A program made the position numbers and the translations under genes. Below the pieces are notes generated by a model. It did not search any database. It was not told the origin of the DNA and saw only the letters and a list, made by a program, of their open reading frames with translations. Below, one piece after another: positions 42,401 through 54,898 of a DNA stretch of 64,000 nucleotides. This stretch comes from Haemaphysalis longicornis. Taxonomy: Eukaryota; Arthropoda; Arachnida; Ixodida; Ixodidae. The stretch spans positions 326,103,441 through 326,167,440 of the forward strand of contig CM023448.1 in NCBI GenBank assembly GCA_013339765.2, in the 5' to 3' direction. Each line of letters opens with the position of its first letter. Within the stretch, counting starts at the first letter, position 1.

Positions 42401-44214
42401 AAGCAGAGAAATAAATTATCGCTGGTCGGCCATAATGTTCAAATCATAATTTCCGGGCACGGCGATGTGAGAGTTGCAAGCCACACCCTTACTCTCAAAT
42501 CGGCGCCCTAGAATACAAGTGTTAACCGTTTTGCAAGCCGAATTTCACCCCAGATCGAGTTTGCTGTAACCAATAGTATACATACGTCAGTTAGTTATAG
42601 ACGAATTCTGCTACCCTCAAAGTGTACGAGCACCGAGCAGAACAGGAGGTGCCTAATCCGTTATATTCGGTTCTCCGCTGTATCCAGACCAGTCTCGACT
42701 GTGTATGCGTGCCTGTGTTCTCTAAAGTGGTCCAAGGACTGCAGGGGTGTGCATAAAGCTGCCGAGAATTCCCCCACCCGCTGCGGGGCGCCTGGAAACG
42801 GAGTGGCTGCCTGTCTGCAGCGGCAGGCGCTGATGCATCGCCGTATACTGTTCCGGCTCCATGCGACCCCCATGCGTTAACTTCAAGATAGGCCCTGTCA
42901 ACTGACCTCTTGAGGCCAGCCTGGGTGTATACCTTGTGTCACCAAATAACTCCATCGCATGAATCTGATGCCAGACGGCAATGGACAGATTTCGTGTTGA
43001 ATACTGCACGCAAGGCGTTTTGAATGTATTCGCTGCACGGTGCTGACTGCTACGTCGTCAGTGATTTGTCGCTCGTTCTGATAGCGCGGTCCTTGAGCTT
43101 CGTAGTCACCTGGCTTTTTTTCTCTCCCAGAGAGCTACAGCAGAGCCACGTATCCTGGAGGTGTCACGACAAGCATTAGGCCATCCCTCAGTGGTGCAGG
43201 GCCTTGTGTGGCACGTCAGCTACGGCACTTACGTTATTTTTGCGTGACACGAGGAAACGGACCCTCCTTTACTTGAAGTAACAGCATCGCCATCTTTTTT
43301 TTTTTCAGACCTCAGCCGACCAAAAACTGGATTCGTGGGATTCCTGTGTAGTAGGTACGAATTTTGCACACTGTTCTTCATGGTAAGTGTCATACCCAGA
43401 CAATGGGCTTTGCTATTTTGATATTCAAAACACCTGTATTTTTTATCAGGCCCGTAGCCACTCACAATAAAAAAAGCTATTTCACTATAGAAGGAGGAAA
43501 TACACAACAGTCGCTACAAGACACTTGCATACCCTTTGGGAGCCTTATCTATCTTGTTGTGATGGTCCGAGTTTCCAAGATACGTACTGTTTGAGAGAAA
43601 CGAATGATACCCCCTAGGGAAACCTTCATGAGCTCCCAGCAGATATATACGAGGATGTAATATCACCGATAGCAAGATAGAGATGGCGGCCAAAGTGCTG
43701 GCGTCCCAGAAATGACCTATAAAAAAGAGCTCGAAAGCTTTCAAAGGCTTGGAAGCTTCCAGAAGCTAAGATTATGCCTTGTTACTGGAACGGTGCCCAA
43801 AATGTTGCCGGTTACACTGATAAGATCCTTCGGAGAAAGTTGACCTCAACCGACTAATCACTGCTGTCGTTTATCGGTAATGGTACATGTGACGCCTCGG
43901 AAAACTACCCAAAAATTATCGGACGAAAAAGTAAGAAAAAAAAAAAACATGTAAACTTCGTTTGTATTTTTAATGGAAAACACGCATACGAAAGAAGGCA
44001 AAACGACATTATTTTCTGCCACCACAGAGGATTTTTGAACGATTGTTCTGAGGATGGAATCGAATGCTAGAACTGCTGGTTGGTTGAGTCGATTCAGTGA
44101 AATAAATGTATTAATTAATAAATTGTGGTTCCTTGCAGTTTTTGGAATTGGGTTCATTGCATTTCCTAACTGACTATAACGAAAGAAAATTCGCAATTGC
44201 TCCCTATTTTAGAG

Positions 44215-44216
<2 letters not shown>
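42401..44216. other. No gene recognised
   Basis: Frames at 42661-43009 (minus), 43229-43507 (minus) and 43858-44196 (minus) lack any recognisable domain. A short run of GAAAGCTTTC-type palindromic motifs lies near 43733-43765. Confidence 0.4.
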
Positions 44217-44301
<85 letters not shown>

Positions 44302-44345
44302 CAGCAATCAATCAACCAATCAATCAATCAATTAATCAAGCAATC
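44217..44345 (+). repeat. CAAT microsatellite
   Basis: About 30 CAAT units, slightly interrupted after 44300. It has the same unit as Ruka-like SINE tails and ends a few bases before another SINE head, so it may be an orphan SINE tail. Confidence 0.95.
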
Positions 44346-44369
44346 CAGCAATCGATCAATCAATGCTTT

Positions 44370-44625
44370 TTTACCCGCCGCGCTGACTCAGTGGCTATAA
44401 GGTGTCGTACTTCCGAGCCCAAGGACAAGTCACGGTTTGATGCCGGCCGCGGTGGCCGCTTTCCAGATGGAGGCAAAAAGAAAAAAACACCCGTATGTCG
44501 AGTTTTCGGGGCCCGCTAAAGATCCCCAGGTGGCGTAAATTAATCGGAAGCCCTTCACTACGGGAGCCCTTCTCTACACCTCATAGACCACGTGTAATTT
44601 TGGCGCGTTAAGCCCCCACAATTTG
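44370..44625 (+). mobile_element. Ruka-like SINE, copy 6, diverged
   Basis: Head CGCCGCGCTGACTCAGTGG, weak B box (CACGGTTTGATGCC), body with GATGGAGGCAAAAAG, TAAAGATCCCCAGGTGG and GGCGCGTTAAGCCCC. The tail is only CACAATTT. It is more diverged than the other copies, and no target duplication was found. Confidence 0.8.
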
Positions 44626-44629
44626 AATA

Positions 44630-46981
44630 TTTCAGTTTCGATGCTTCGAGAAGAAGTGAAATTTATACGAAAAACAAACCCAAGCGCCATGAACAATACG
44701 TAAACATCCTATTAAGGCTGCTGATTAGTATCTCACGAGGAGCGGATAACTGCCCAGTCGGGAGTCGCTTTCGCCACAAATGTTTCTCAGGTGAATTATC
44801 TATGACTAAAATTTGAAGACTCCGGTCACGAGACTTCGCCGGTAACAAGGCATAATTGAGCGCTCAGGTTTATGACGAGTTTTCAGACCGCGGAAGTGGA
44901 AGGAAAATCCATCATGACTTGCATATTTCGTCGTTGTAGAAATAGCAGCATACTCATGACAGATGGCTACACAAAGATGGTCCGAAAATGGCAAGACCGA
45001 TCAATAGCTTACTGAGGTATATCTCGAGGATCATGTAACGACGGCAATGACCACAAAAACACACATGGCGCAGGCCCACGGCCGGTTTTTTTTTATCATT
45101 CGAAAGCGGTAACCTTGGGCAAGGCTAAAACGGGGGCTAGTTGGTTATACATCTTTCTTGAGCCGCGCTGTATTAAAACTTCGGCAGACAAGGGAAGAGC
45201 CCACAAGGACGGAACGAAGCGCGACGGTAACCTTAGGACTGGGCGCATGGCATATCGTCCTTGGAGAATCATCACAATCGCATGGTCATATATCTCAGCA
45301 ACTGTCTGTCGCTGCATGTCATATCGCCTTACAGTGATCGTCTCTGAATTTTTCACGCTTAAGGCAGTAATCATTTTTTGTGGCGCTGTAGGAAGGCTCC
45401 ATCTCTCACGAGCAAGTAGACACGCTGAGTTCATAACACCGTCCGGAATCGACGAAAACCTGATCCCGAACAGGCAGCAGGCAATTTCCCACGCTCACAA
45501 AAGGTTAAAACAAACAAACAAACAAACAATCTCGTGCACTCTGCCGATAGGCGCCAGGGGTTACGCAATGGCCAATCAGCGCTCCGGTGAAGCGACATTG
45601 ATAGCTTGATGCACGCCTACCGGTGAGTCACGTCTTCATATATGAGCGCAGCTTCTTCGTCGGCATATACCCTCTTCCTGGGTTCCTCTATTTGCTCAGC
45701 GGAGCCTCAGGTTATGGGTGATCCGAACAGCGGCTAAGCTGTCGGCCCTTATGCTGCTGCCATGCCCGACTTGTAACAAATGGGGCTACAAGCTGCGTGT
45801 TAGCCACCGCCGTCGTGTGCTCTATCAACGGAAGATTGTAGCAACGAGCCAAGGAAATTATTGAGTACGTTGCCCGGCTGCTGAAGCTCATTACGGCATG
45901 ATAAGTGAAGCGCCAGGTATGAGATATTAAAGTAGGCTATTTTTCTACGTTGCTCGAGATTCACGCTATTGCATAACAATTCTCGTCGGTCGAAGCACTT
46001 TGCCTTCCAGCAAAGTGGTTTGACCCGTACATGCGTGCAAAGAAGGGTAAAAAGAGCAAAATATAGAAAACAAAACAAAAACAGGGGTGGTACTCCGATG
46101 TTTCTGCGCTCTTCCCAAACATTCCTCTCGGTGAAGTAATGTACATTGTACCCAAAACCTTAGCAGAGGCTGCCCACCAGTATATGCTGCAGAAGTTTAT
46201 TTAAGTTTATTCACACTAGTCCTAACTGTGAAGTATTCTGAACTTGAACTATGTAATTATTTGAAAAATTTTTGAACTAGCATGGGCAGCCTTTCCGCGC
46301 CGACATACGCGAATATTTTTAAGGGAGTACATGAGAGCGATTCTTCTAAACTATTTTCCGCAGAAATCGCAGCTTTGCCTCCGCCACAAAGACGATATGT
46401 TCATGATTTGAGAGGAACTCAAATAGGAACTCAAAAGGATGTGGATACCAAATTTAGTCGCCCGCAGTAGACTGTGGTGCAGGCGTGTTCCAGAGGAGAC
46501 GCAAAACATGCAAGCGTTTGCGGACAGACTTTATTGTTAACACCAACGCCAGCGATTTCACCTAAAAGGATAATTCAAGTCTCGCGTGCACTTACTCTGG
46601 TATTGTGTATATACCAGAATACTCCTTTCGTCCCAAACACTGTGTAGGAGAGACTGCTCAACATATATGTGTTCACGCACAAATAGTCGCCGACCACATA
46701 GCCTTAACCAAGTCGCAATACCAGTCGCACATTTCAACCAGCGCGGCCGTATTTTTTGAGAAGTTAAGCTATATATAGTATAACTTTAGAAAAGCTTTAA
46801 TCATTCCATGGAACGAAAATGCGTATACCTATTAAAATTTCCGAATGCAATAACCCCAGAACCCACGGAAATAATGTCTCGAAGGGGAAGTTACAATAAA
46901 TATGGGGTATGACCATCGGCCCGTGCCGTAACTTACTCTTCAGGCAGCCGTCGGGCTTCTAAGAAAGGAGGAGGAGGAATG
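44630..46981. other. No gene recognised
   Basis: Frames of 112-164 codons at 45096-45434 (minus) and 45115-45609 (plus) overlap on opposite strands and show no domain. A short CAAA run lies at 45509-45530. A 62-codon frame at 46282-46470 is not recognised. Confidence 0.4.
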
Positions 46982-47023
46982 CAGGTTTATTGAACTGCAG
47001 TGCTGTGCAGTTCAATAAACCTG
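46982..47023. repeat. Perfect 18-bp inverted repeat
   Basis: CAGGTTTATTGAACTGCA and its exact complement are separated by six bases. One arm includes AATAAA. It sits at the edge of the dispersed repeat at 47070-47420, next to a GGAGGAGGA run. Confidence 0.85.
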
Positions 47024-47069
47024 TGCTATCTCCACACATTGCAGTACAATGTTCTAGTAATTGCCAGTC

Positions 47070-47420
47070 TATAACAAAAGTTGTCGCTGTTGTTCCTTTC
47101 TTCGTGGTACTACCCACTCGAGGGATTTTCCAGGAATCGGAAGCTTTGAGAGGATAACGAGCCCACTTAACAAAATTCACAAAGTTATGTAATTTGAAGC
47201 GTAAATGTTGTAGAGTTATGTTCGCCGCGTGACACGAAGACGTGATGACATGAGTAGAACGGGTGGATACCAGGCACGCAGAATCCTGATTTTCGGGACG
47301 CTGTGGCGCACGCCAGTCTGCTTGCTGACGTAATCGCCCTGAGCGAAGAAAGAGACGCATAGACGTTGTAGCAGCAAAAGAGGCGGTTGTAATAATTCGC
47401 GCCAAATGACAAAACAAAGA
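47070..47420 (-). repeat. Dispersed repeat, second copy of the 33586-33866 family
   Basis: The minus-strand order matches 33586-33866: TTTGGCGCGAATTATTAC, CACAGCGTCCCG, TCATGTCATCACGTCTTCG, CTCGAGTGGGTAGTA and a CAACAGCGACAACTTTTG end. Divergence is substantial. The minus frame 47185-47598 spans it, but its length probably reflects chance. Confidence 0.6.
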
Positions 47421-50180
47421 AAGCAATGAAAGCGACGCAAATGCGATGCTGCTGCAAAGAAGTCGATAATTTATCGCCAAGCTTTGGCCTTTGGCACGTA
47501 AGCAGATTTAAGCGCCCCGAGCAATTTTTCCTCCCCTTCCTTAAAATATATGGTTGCTTTGTACTTTTGAGCGCTGTTTTTACCATTTGTTGTCCCACTT
47601 GGTTCTATCATCTTTTCTTCAACCTAGAAGTCAAGGGCCCCAAGGAAGGAAGTAGCTCATGGCGTTTCCATGGGAAAATAGGAACTTTGAAACGTTAGGA
47701 AGAAGAAAAACAAGAATGAAAAAAATGCACAACACGCTTCGGATCCCCACGCAACATGAGCGGATAACGCGTCTAATGCATTAACATTCAACATTACTAT
47801 TCTCAGGCGAAGAGCAGGCGCTCCCCTTCCCTTTCGCCTTGCTAGGAACGCCAGCAGGTGGTGGTTTTGGCGCGAGAGCGCACTTACACGCACACATACG
47901 CACAACTTTTGCAAATTTTCCCACTTAGTAACATGTATGTGTCTCGCAGTCAAGCCATTGAGATGCTTTTAAATCTATAACAGTGGATAAATCAACTAGT
48001 GAATGAATGAACTAACGTATCAAGCAATGATTCGTTTCTTTACGTACCCAGGGACAGCTGATATGCCTTTTTGCTGGTGCTCGAATCAAGATTAAAAAAT
48101 AAAGTCACCACAAGAAAAACATTTACCGTATACAATGTATGAACAGCATACAACGGTACACGAGAGAAGTCTTGCGAGCCAACAGAAAATGAAATTGTCA
48201 GACCAATCAATGAGACGATGGAACGTAGAAAGTTACAAGAAAAATGCATTGTGAATAAAATAACAAAGTGAGAACAAATAAATTATGTACAACATACGAT
48301 GCAAGCAGAAAAACAACAGGACAACTATCACAGAGAAAAATTAATTATATCAAGCCAGTGTTCCGGTCTTGTCTTTCCTCGTGCTATTTCGCCCGGAGCG
48401 TAGCGCCACTCTCCTCATCCCCTTTGCTACGCGTTCATTCAAGCGCGTCACTTGTAAAGCTCAAGTCTAAGACTGAAGACTATAGCTCATAGACTGCTTT
48501 ACTTGGTCACTATGCACAGTTCACTGCATAACCGCACTCTGCAGGAACCAGGGCTCTTCTGCCATGACATTGATCAGCCCACAGCCCCTGTTTTACCGCG
48601 CATTGAGCGCTTTGCAAGTTGAAGTGCCAGTTTTGTCAGTCAGGGTGGTTTCATAAAGCAAAAGGGCGATACAGGACAGCGGTTACGCCGCGGTATATTC
48701 CCCTCAAACGCTTATCCACTCAATTTTGATAAGCCCGTGCAAAACTCGTTTGTATTGCGCCAACTATGCATCATTTCGGGCTCTCATATGCGGGTATCTT
48801 TCATGATTGCATTTGCTGCTGTTGTCTCTTCATCTAGTTCCTGTTTCTAAATACGGGAAGAAGAGGGTGGACGGAATGCGCAGTCTCTATTCCTGTACAC
48901 ATTAATACCAAGGCGAAGAGGCTTGGGGAGGGGAAAGGGCAACACATAAAGAAACGAGAGAAGAACGAAGGAAGACTCCACGTGGGTGCAGAGGTTTGTC
49001 CAGCAGGAGACGACAGAAGGCGGAGCTGAGGCTGCAGCGAAACATGGCGGGCGGTAGCTGTATAGAGATTGTCGCGAGCTGTCCTCAACGCCGATAAGAG
49101 ACCCACGACGATGGCAGGGAAAGGGGGGCCGCACTGTAGTAGCAGTGCATAAGAACTGTGCGAGGGGCGTGCTCCGTAAGCGTGGGCTGCGGATAAAACA
49201 CGTGTCCAGCGGTGCGGCGACCCGGCTGCGGATGCCCACGAACGCCCGTGCACCGCAGTGTTCGTAAGGGCACTGTGTGAGTCGTTGCCCGCGGGAAGAG
49301 AGCGCGCCGGCGTAATTTATGGAGCCGGTCGGCATCTCCGGGTCCGAACAGAACGCACGCTGCGCGACTTCAAAGCATGGGCCGAACCTTTCCGGTTTGT
49401 AGGTGCGCTGAACGGCTCCTTCGATCTTCCCTCGATTCCGAGGTGCGCGGCTGAGGCGATCGTATACCCCGGGGGGAAAACGTACGATTATTTTGAGGCT
49501 TCGATCAAATCTTCGGCCGCTTTCAGGTTCTGCGCTTCTTGCATACCCACGCAGTGCTTACTCGCGCTCAATCTACAGTGCGGCACTGGGCCAGATGCGC
49601 TGTGAGTTGCTTCGTTCCTGCTTCTCTCCTCTAGTATAGATGGGACCCGGAACTGTTGGACAGTGGAGGATGCGTGCGATTACGTACAAATCGATGTTCT
49701 TTTGCCAAAAAGTGAAGCTTTGGTATTGGCCTTTTTAATACTCTGCTCGCGGCTCAGCATGAAGCTGCAGAAAGAGAAAAGAAACCTCCTTATTAAGCGG
49801 AAAATTAGCAGAGCGGTGTCCTCATTTCAGAAGCCCACTGGTAGTTCCAGCTGCGACTGCCCTTTTCGCCAGCCAAAACTGGTCGTACGGGCTGGAACTG
49901 GACAGCACGTTCACCCTATTGCTCACGAGACTGCCGGAGAATTTTGTCTGCTTCGGGTTTGCTTTTTTTTTTTTTACCCTCTCACGCCACGTGGTACAAT
50001 GTGCCAGGTTAGCTACAAAACTGGCACAGAGGAGATATTAAGTGCGATTTAGTCGGTTGGGGGATTCGTCTGCAGCCGCCTTAGTGAGCGCCTCTGGACT
50101 AATAAATAATTTGTGCTTTTCTAGCCTTTTTGGCTCCACCCTAATTGCTGCCCGTTTGCTGTGCTTTTGTAATTTGGTAC
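47421..50180. other. No gene recognised; GC-rich 48840-49600
   Basis: The middle part (about 48840-49600) is GC-rich with overlapping frames (48834-49335 minus, 49258-49605 plus) but no known domain. It could be a promoter-proximal region or an unclassified repeat. A T-run lies at 49964-49976. Confidence 0.35.
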
Positions 50181-50182
50181 CA

Positions 50183-50481
50183 GAACGAACGAACGAACGA
50201 ACGAACGAACGAACGAACGAACGGACGGACGGACGCACGGACCGACGGACAAACGAACGAACGGACGGACGGACGGACGGACAAACGAATGGACGAACGA
50301 ACGAACGAACGAACGAACGGACGGATGGATGGACGGACGGACAAACAACGAATGGGCGGACGGACGGACGGACAAACGAATGGACGAACGAACGAACGAA
50401 CGACGGACGGACAAACGAATGGACGAATGAACGAACGAACGAACGAACGAACGGACGGACGGACGGACGGACGGACGGACA
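50183..50481 (+). repeat. Compound GAAC/GGAC microsatellite
   Basis: About 300 bp of GAAC, GGAC, GGAT and AAAC tetramers in alternating blocks that suggest duplication of larger segments (for example the ACAAACGAATGGACGAAC block occurs three times). Arg/Thr/Asn-rich frames here are artefacts. Confidence 0.95.
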
Positions 50482-50713
50482 TTCAAACGAGGATGCTTAT
50501 GGTAAATGGTAACTAGAATAGTACAGGCACGCCACCTGTTCACTTGCAGCTTAGTGCCTGCTAAAAGAGAGAGCGCAGCGAGCGTAGAAAATATGGCCAG
50601 GCTTTTTCAGGGGTTTCTCTTGTTATTTACTTGTCAACCACAGTAAATTCCCCATGTTGTGCCTTCCACCGTGCATGACACCCTGTTGAAACAACGAAGT
50701 GAATAGCTGTACG

Positions 50714-50737
50714 TTTTTTTTTTTTTTTTTTTTTTTA
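50714..50737 (+). repeat. T homopolymer
   Basis: Uninterrupted run of over 20 T. Within the interval 50490-51765 nothing else was recognised, apart from a GAC/GAT-rich triplet run at 51567-51605. Confidence 0.8.
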
Positions 50738-51767
50738 CAGCGGAGCTGTCCATGGGATCCAGACGATTCCAGCGATTACCCCCGACAACCGAACGACGTA
50801 AAGAAGTGCACGAGAGCACTGTGCCACCTTTCGGCGCCCGCTCAAATCCCCGGTATCGTAAAAGTGCGCGCCACTCCTTCAGCGTGTGGAAAAAAATCAT
50901 GAAAAATAATTTAAAAATTCAGGTAAGCTTGCACTCACGCGCAAGACTTGAATGGTGAAGCTGTTGTAGGTGAGAATGGCCGGACACATAGTTAAGTTTC
51001 AGTACAGTTGTTTATTTGCATTGTTGCGGTGATACTAGTAGTCGTCGGCATATGCATCCAAGAGGCCGTCGTCTTCTTCGCGGCGAGTGGTGGATGCCAA
51101 GTCATCCTCAGCATTGTAGACTTCCACCAGCTCAACTGGCGAAGCTTGCACTAGGTCGCGCAAGGCTTGAACCATAGCGAAGCTGCAGGATTTCTTTATC
51201 CGTTAGCACTGAAGGACACATAACCACGCATTTGTAAAAAAAGCGCTGGTTTTTTCTTTCTTGGCTAAAGCCACTGTGTGTGGCGGGGATGGTACAGAAA
51301 ACGGCTGTAACTATTGTGTTATTGAAAGTACCCCGAAACAAATTTTATGACAATTAGGCGCTAAGAAGACTCTAACGTTACGCACCATAGCTTCGCTGGT
51401 CCTTTTTCTTCACAGAGTGGAAGGGCACTGAATTTTTGAAATATTTACGCTCGAAATTTTGATTTTAACTGGAAAAGGTTAATTTTGAGAACAGTCAGAA
51501 TTCGTTTGTCGGTCGGCAGGATCGGTTGAAAACAAATGGGACGGGCCTTCGTCTTGTATGAACATGACGACGACCACCACCACGACGACGACGATGATGA
51601 AGACGAAATACTAAGCCGCGTGTACTCACTGGCATAGCCTTTTCTTCCAAACTCCGGCAAAGTACGCCATTTCCTTCTACAAATTCCGATATTTGTTGTG
51701 CGATTATTCTCATCAATTTTTTTCTCCAAATCTCAGTTTCCTAAATCGGGCCCATTATCCCCAATAA

Positions 51768-51833
51768 AGCTCCCGATCCTGGCCAATCCCCCAAGTGGGT
51801 ATGCGCCACAAACAAAGGAACAACAACAACAGC
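51768..51833 (+). repeat. 3' end of the dispersed repeat family (copy 3)
   Basis: CCTGGCCAATCCCCCAAGTG followed by GGTATGCGCCA and an ACAACAACAAC tail. It matches 33795-33860 and appears to be 5'-truncated. The following interval (51834-52582) holds T-rich sequence, then GC-rich frames (52115-52492) with no domain, and a GT run near 52421. Confidence 0.6.
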
Positions 51834-52582
51834 TCCCGGCTCGTCGACGACGTCGATGTTTGTCACTGCCTGTCCTTCACTACCGTATCTTCTTGCTTTA
51901 TTTCTTTACGTACTTTTCCCGCCTGTCCTTCTTTCTATCCTTGCCTCATTCATTAGTGTTGATTTTAAAGTTGGTGTGTCCTCTCTCATGCCGTACCTCA
52001 TTTTCTGGCAGTCTACTTATTATATTTTTGTTCCCGTTTATATTCACTTTTTTTTTCCCTAAACGAGTACTTCAAGTGCGTTCATTATATTTCTTTTAAT
52101 CCCGAGCTCAGTTTTTGTGGCGTGAGCTACACTTGCCGAGGTTGAGCAGTTTCGCGTGGCTCCTGGAGAGCCGTGCTGCGCTCGCTGCCCGGTGTCTCTC
52201 ACACACCCCACGCGCCCAGCGTCTTCGCCGACCTCCGTTCCGCACGTGGCGGCCCGGTCCACTTGATGATCATGCGAGGGGCGGCCGGGTGTGGAACCAA
52301 TGGTTCGTGCGTCGCAGCAACGCCAGCGTGCGCCTGTGGAACCAGCTTAGCTCTGGGGCGATTGGTGACGCTGCGCCGGAGCCGCTTGATAAATATACAT
52401 GTGTCACATATGCGTATACCGTGTGTGTGTGTGTCATTGAAGCAGCAGTAAGCATGATAATCAAGCTAATCCTAGACAATCAGGTCTGCTAAGAATAACC
52501 AGCTGAACCTTAGCTCACGCTACGTATATCATGGCATAGCCGAGCTAAGCCACTGCTATTTTTTTCTCTGAGCTAGCGCCCA

Positions 52583-52662
52583 TTTCCTGGCCAATCCCCC
52601 TCAGTGGGTGTGAGCCATTCTTCTGGCACCAATCATCCAACCAACCAACGAAGCCGATCAGT
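52583..52662 (+). repeat. 3' end of the dispersed repeat family (copy 4)
   Basis: TTCCTGGCCAATCCCCCTCA and GTGGGTGTGAGCCA, then a CCAACCAACCAA tail. This is the most diverged of the four copies. Confidence 0.5.
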
Positions 52663-52940
52663 CTACGTTTCATGTACGACATCATCACGCTTCTTGCCCG
52701 ACATCATCACGCTTCATGACGCTTCTCAACTTCTTGATGATTTTAAGAATTTGTCACTAATGCGTATTGTTTAACTGATACTTGCCTCAACTGCATTTAT
52801 TGTTCATGTGTGTGTTTTTGTGTTAGTACAGGATGTCCCGCCGACAGCCTAACTCCGGGCCAGGCTCCGGTAGTGACATGAATGTGTTAACTACGATACA
52901 AAAGTTTCAACAAAACTGACCCTTGCCTAATTCTTGCACA

Positions 52941-54898
52941 CACTTAGGCAGTGTTGTACACGTTCCTCTAAAACAGGAACGAAAGCTCGTTCCTCGTTCC
53001 TTCCCAATATTGAAACGAGTTCCCGTTCCAAGTTCCTTTATTGCGAAAGGAACGCGTTCCCGTTCCACTTCGAACATTGGAACGTGTCGTTACATTAACG
53101 TTACATTTCATTTTTTAGATTAAAGTATGGTGTCGGATAATCCCGAGGCGAAATAAAATGTGAAATTTAAAACTCACACCAAAATACGTATATTATACGA
53201 ATAGGAACAGCGCCGGCAGCAGATTATCTGGAGATAAAAAGAATCCAAAGAAACGCTCCTAGACAAATTTTTTCATGGAGCACCGGACAAACTCCAGACA
53301 TGTCCAACTGCGATATTGGTGCTCGTCTATTATGGGTGCAACACATATGGCACTTTCGACTTCGGTCTTACAAATGCGCTGTAAGGTTACTGCGCTTCAG
53401 ATGTGCAAATAGAAAGTTACATGCAGGAACATTAAATTTTTTGCATAGGAAACTGTGCCGAAAGGAACAATACACAGGCGTTTAATGAATGGTTATTACA
53501 ATATTGCAGGTTATTTAAAATGCCTTACACGCCCTGCGCAGGGAATTGAGTAAGCGGGTTACTAAAGTCAAGCTTTGCGGATGATACAGCACAAATTTGC
53601 AAGTAACAAAACACAACAGAACAAATAATGGCTACAAGTTTCACAATACAAGTTTAAGTCAAGAAAAAAATAAAATAAAAGTAAGCAGAGTAGTCACACA
53701 TGAAATCTACGCGCAAGAATGACAAAGTATACCGAACACAATCAGGGTAGTAGACAATCAAAAATAGCCAAATATGTGGACGCGACGCACAAATCAGTGG
53801 CTGTGGTTAAGAAATACGCATAAGAGAAAAGAACAGGAAATAACGCGGAGGATAATCACGTGCGTAAAAAACATGTTCCCTATAAAAAACTCAGAGCAAT
53901 GGTTTTAACCAACCAACTAAAGTAACTCTGAACGCTGGCCGTCCACGTTCGGCCGGCCTCTCTCAGGTATTGTCCATACGGCACGCGATGAAATTATGCC
54001 CAACAATGACGAAGTTCCTGTCTTTGTCAACACGACGTCTTTGTCAACACGACGCGTGCAATACAAAAGGTCCTGGCACTCCCGTCGACCCATTCCCGTC
54101 AACCAACAGACCGCGCCGTGACGAACTGCATGCCTACTCTGTAACTTCGAGCAGTACAGCATCCCGAGACACTGTGGCGCGCCCAGCTCTATCATAGCCG
54201 GTGACACTACGAATGACCTCACAGCGAGCGCAACTCCCCCGTCGGCACCCCACGCCAGGCAGTTCCAGGCCCTTTTCACCCATACATCCCCCAGCATAGC
54301 ATAGCAACGCACCCGCGCCTCGCGCTCACTAACGCGGTAATTACCCCTAACAATATACAGATACGGTGGTTTCACAAGGAACTTGCAGCACCGCTCCGAC
54401 CTAGGACAACCTTTCCCCCGGAAGGGAACAATTCTATCGGCCAGACGCGCACCCTGGCCTTTCCAGAGAAACGATGAAAGGTGAAAAGCATTCTCGCGGC
54501 TACGCTATTCACCCGTCGAACGCCGCGTAAGCTCCGCCGGCATGAAAGCAAGCACAGGCTGCGGCCCGCTGCGTGGTTATTCTTCTGCCTTTGACTCTCG
54601 AGGAAGCACGTTCCGCTGAAGGGCGCGGGAAAACTGGCCAGCTTGTAGGAAGAGAAACACAGTAGCGACTTGTAGATTTTTGTACTCGAGCTTCGGCATC
54701 AAAAACAGCCAAATCCTAGCAATGTAACGTTTGCAGAAGGAACGCCGTTCCTGCCGTTCCTTCATAAACCTAACGAGTTACCGTTACAGTTCCACCGACC
54801 CGTAATGGAACGGTGGCGTTCCTCCGTACCTCCAAAAAGGAACTAGTTCCAGGAACGCCGTTCCTTGGAACGCCGTTCCGTACAACACTGCACTTAGG
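52941..54898. mobile_element. hAT-superfamily DNA transposon with 8-bp duplication
   Basis: The element proper is 52949-54890 (1942 bp), with terminal inverted repeats CAGTGTTGTAC. Perfect 8-bp direct repeats CACTTAGG lie at 52941-52948 and 54891-54898, the hallmark of hAT insertion. Subterminal regions are crowded with GGAACG/CGTTCC palindromic motifs on both sides. No hAT transposase was recognised inside. The long minus frame 53917-54375 is unassigned, so the copy is probably non-autonomous. Confidence 0.85.

Noticed and set aside
44133..44519. Ile-Asn-Gln-Ser repeat proteins (also 41786-42025)
   Set aside because: Translations of the CAAT/ATTG microsatellites.
50042..50543. Arg/Thr/Asn-Glu and Val/Arg/Ser-Phe repeat frames on both strands
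   Set aside because: Translations of GAAC/GGAC tetramers.
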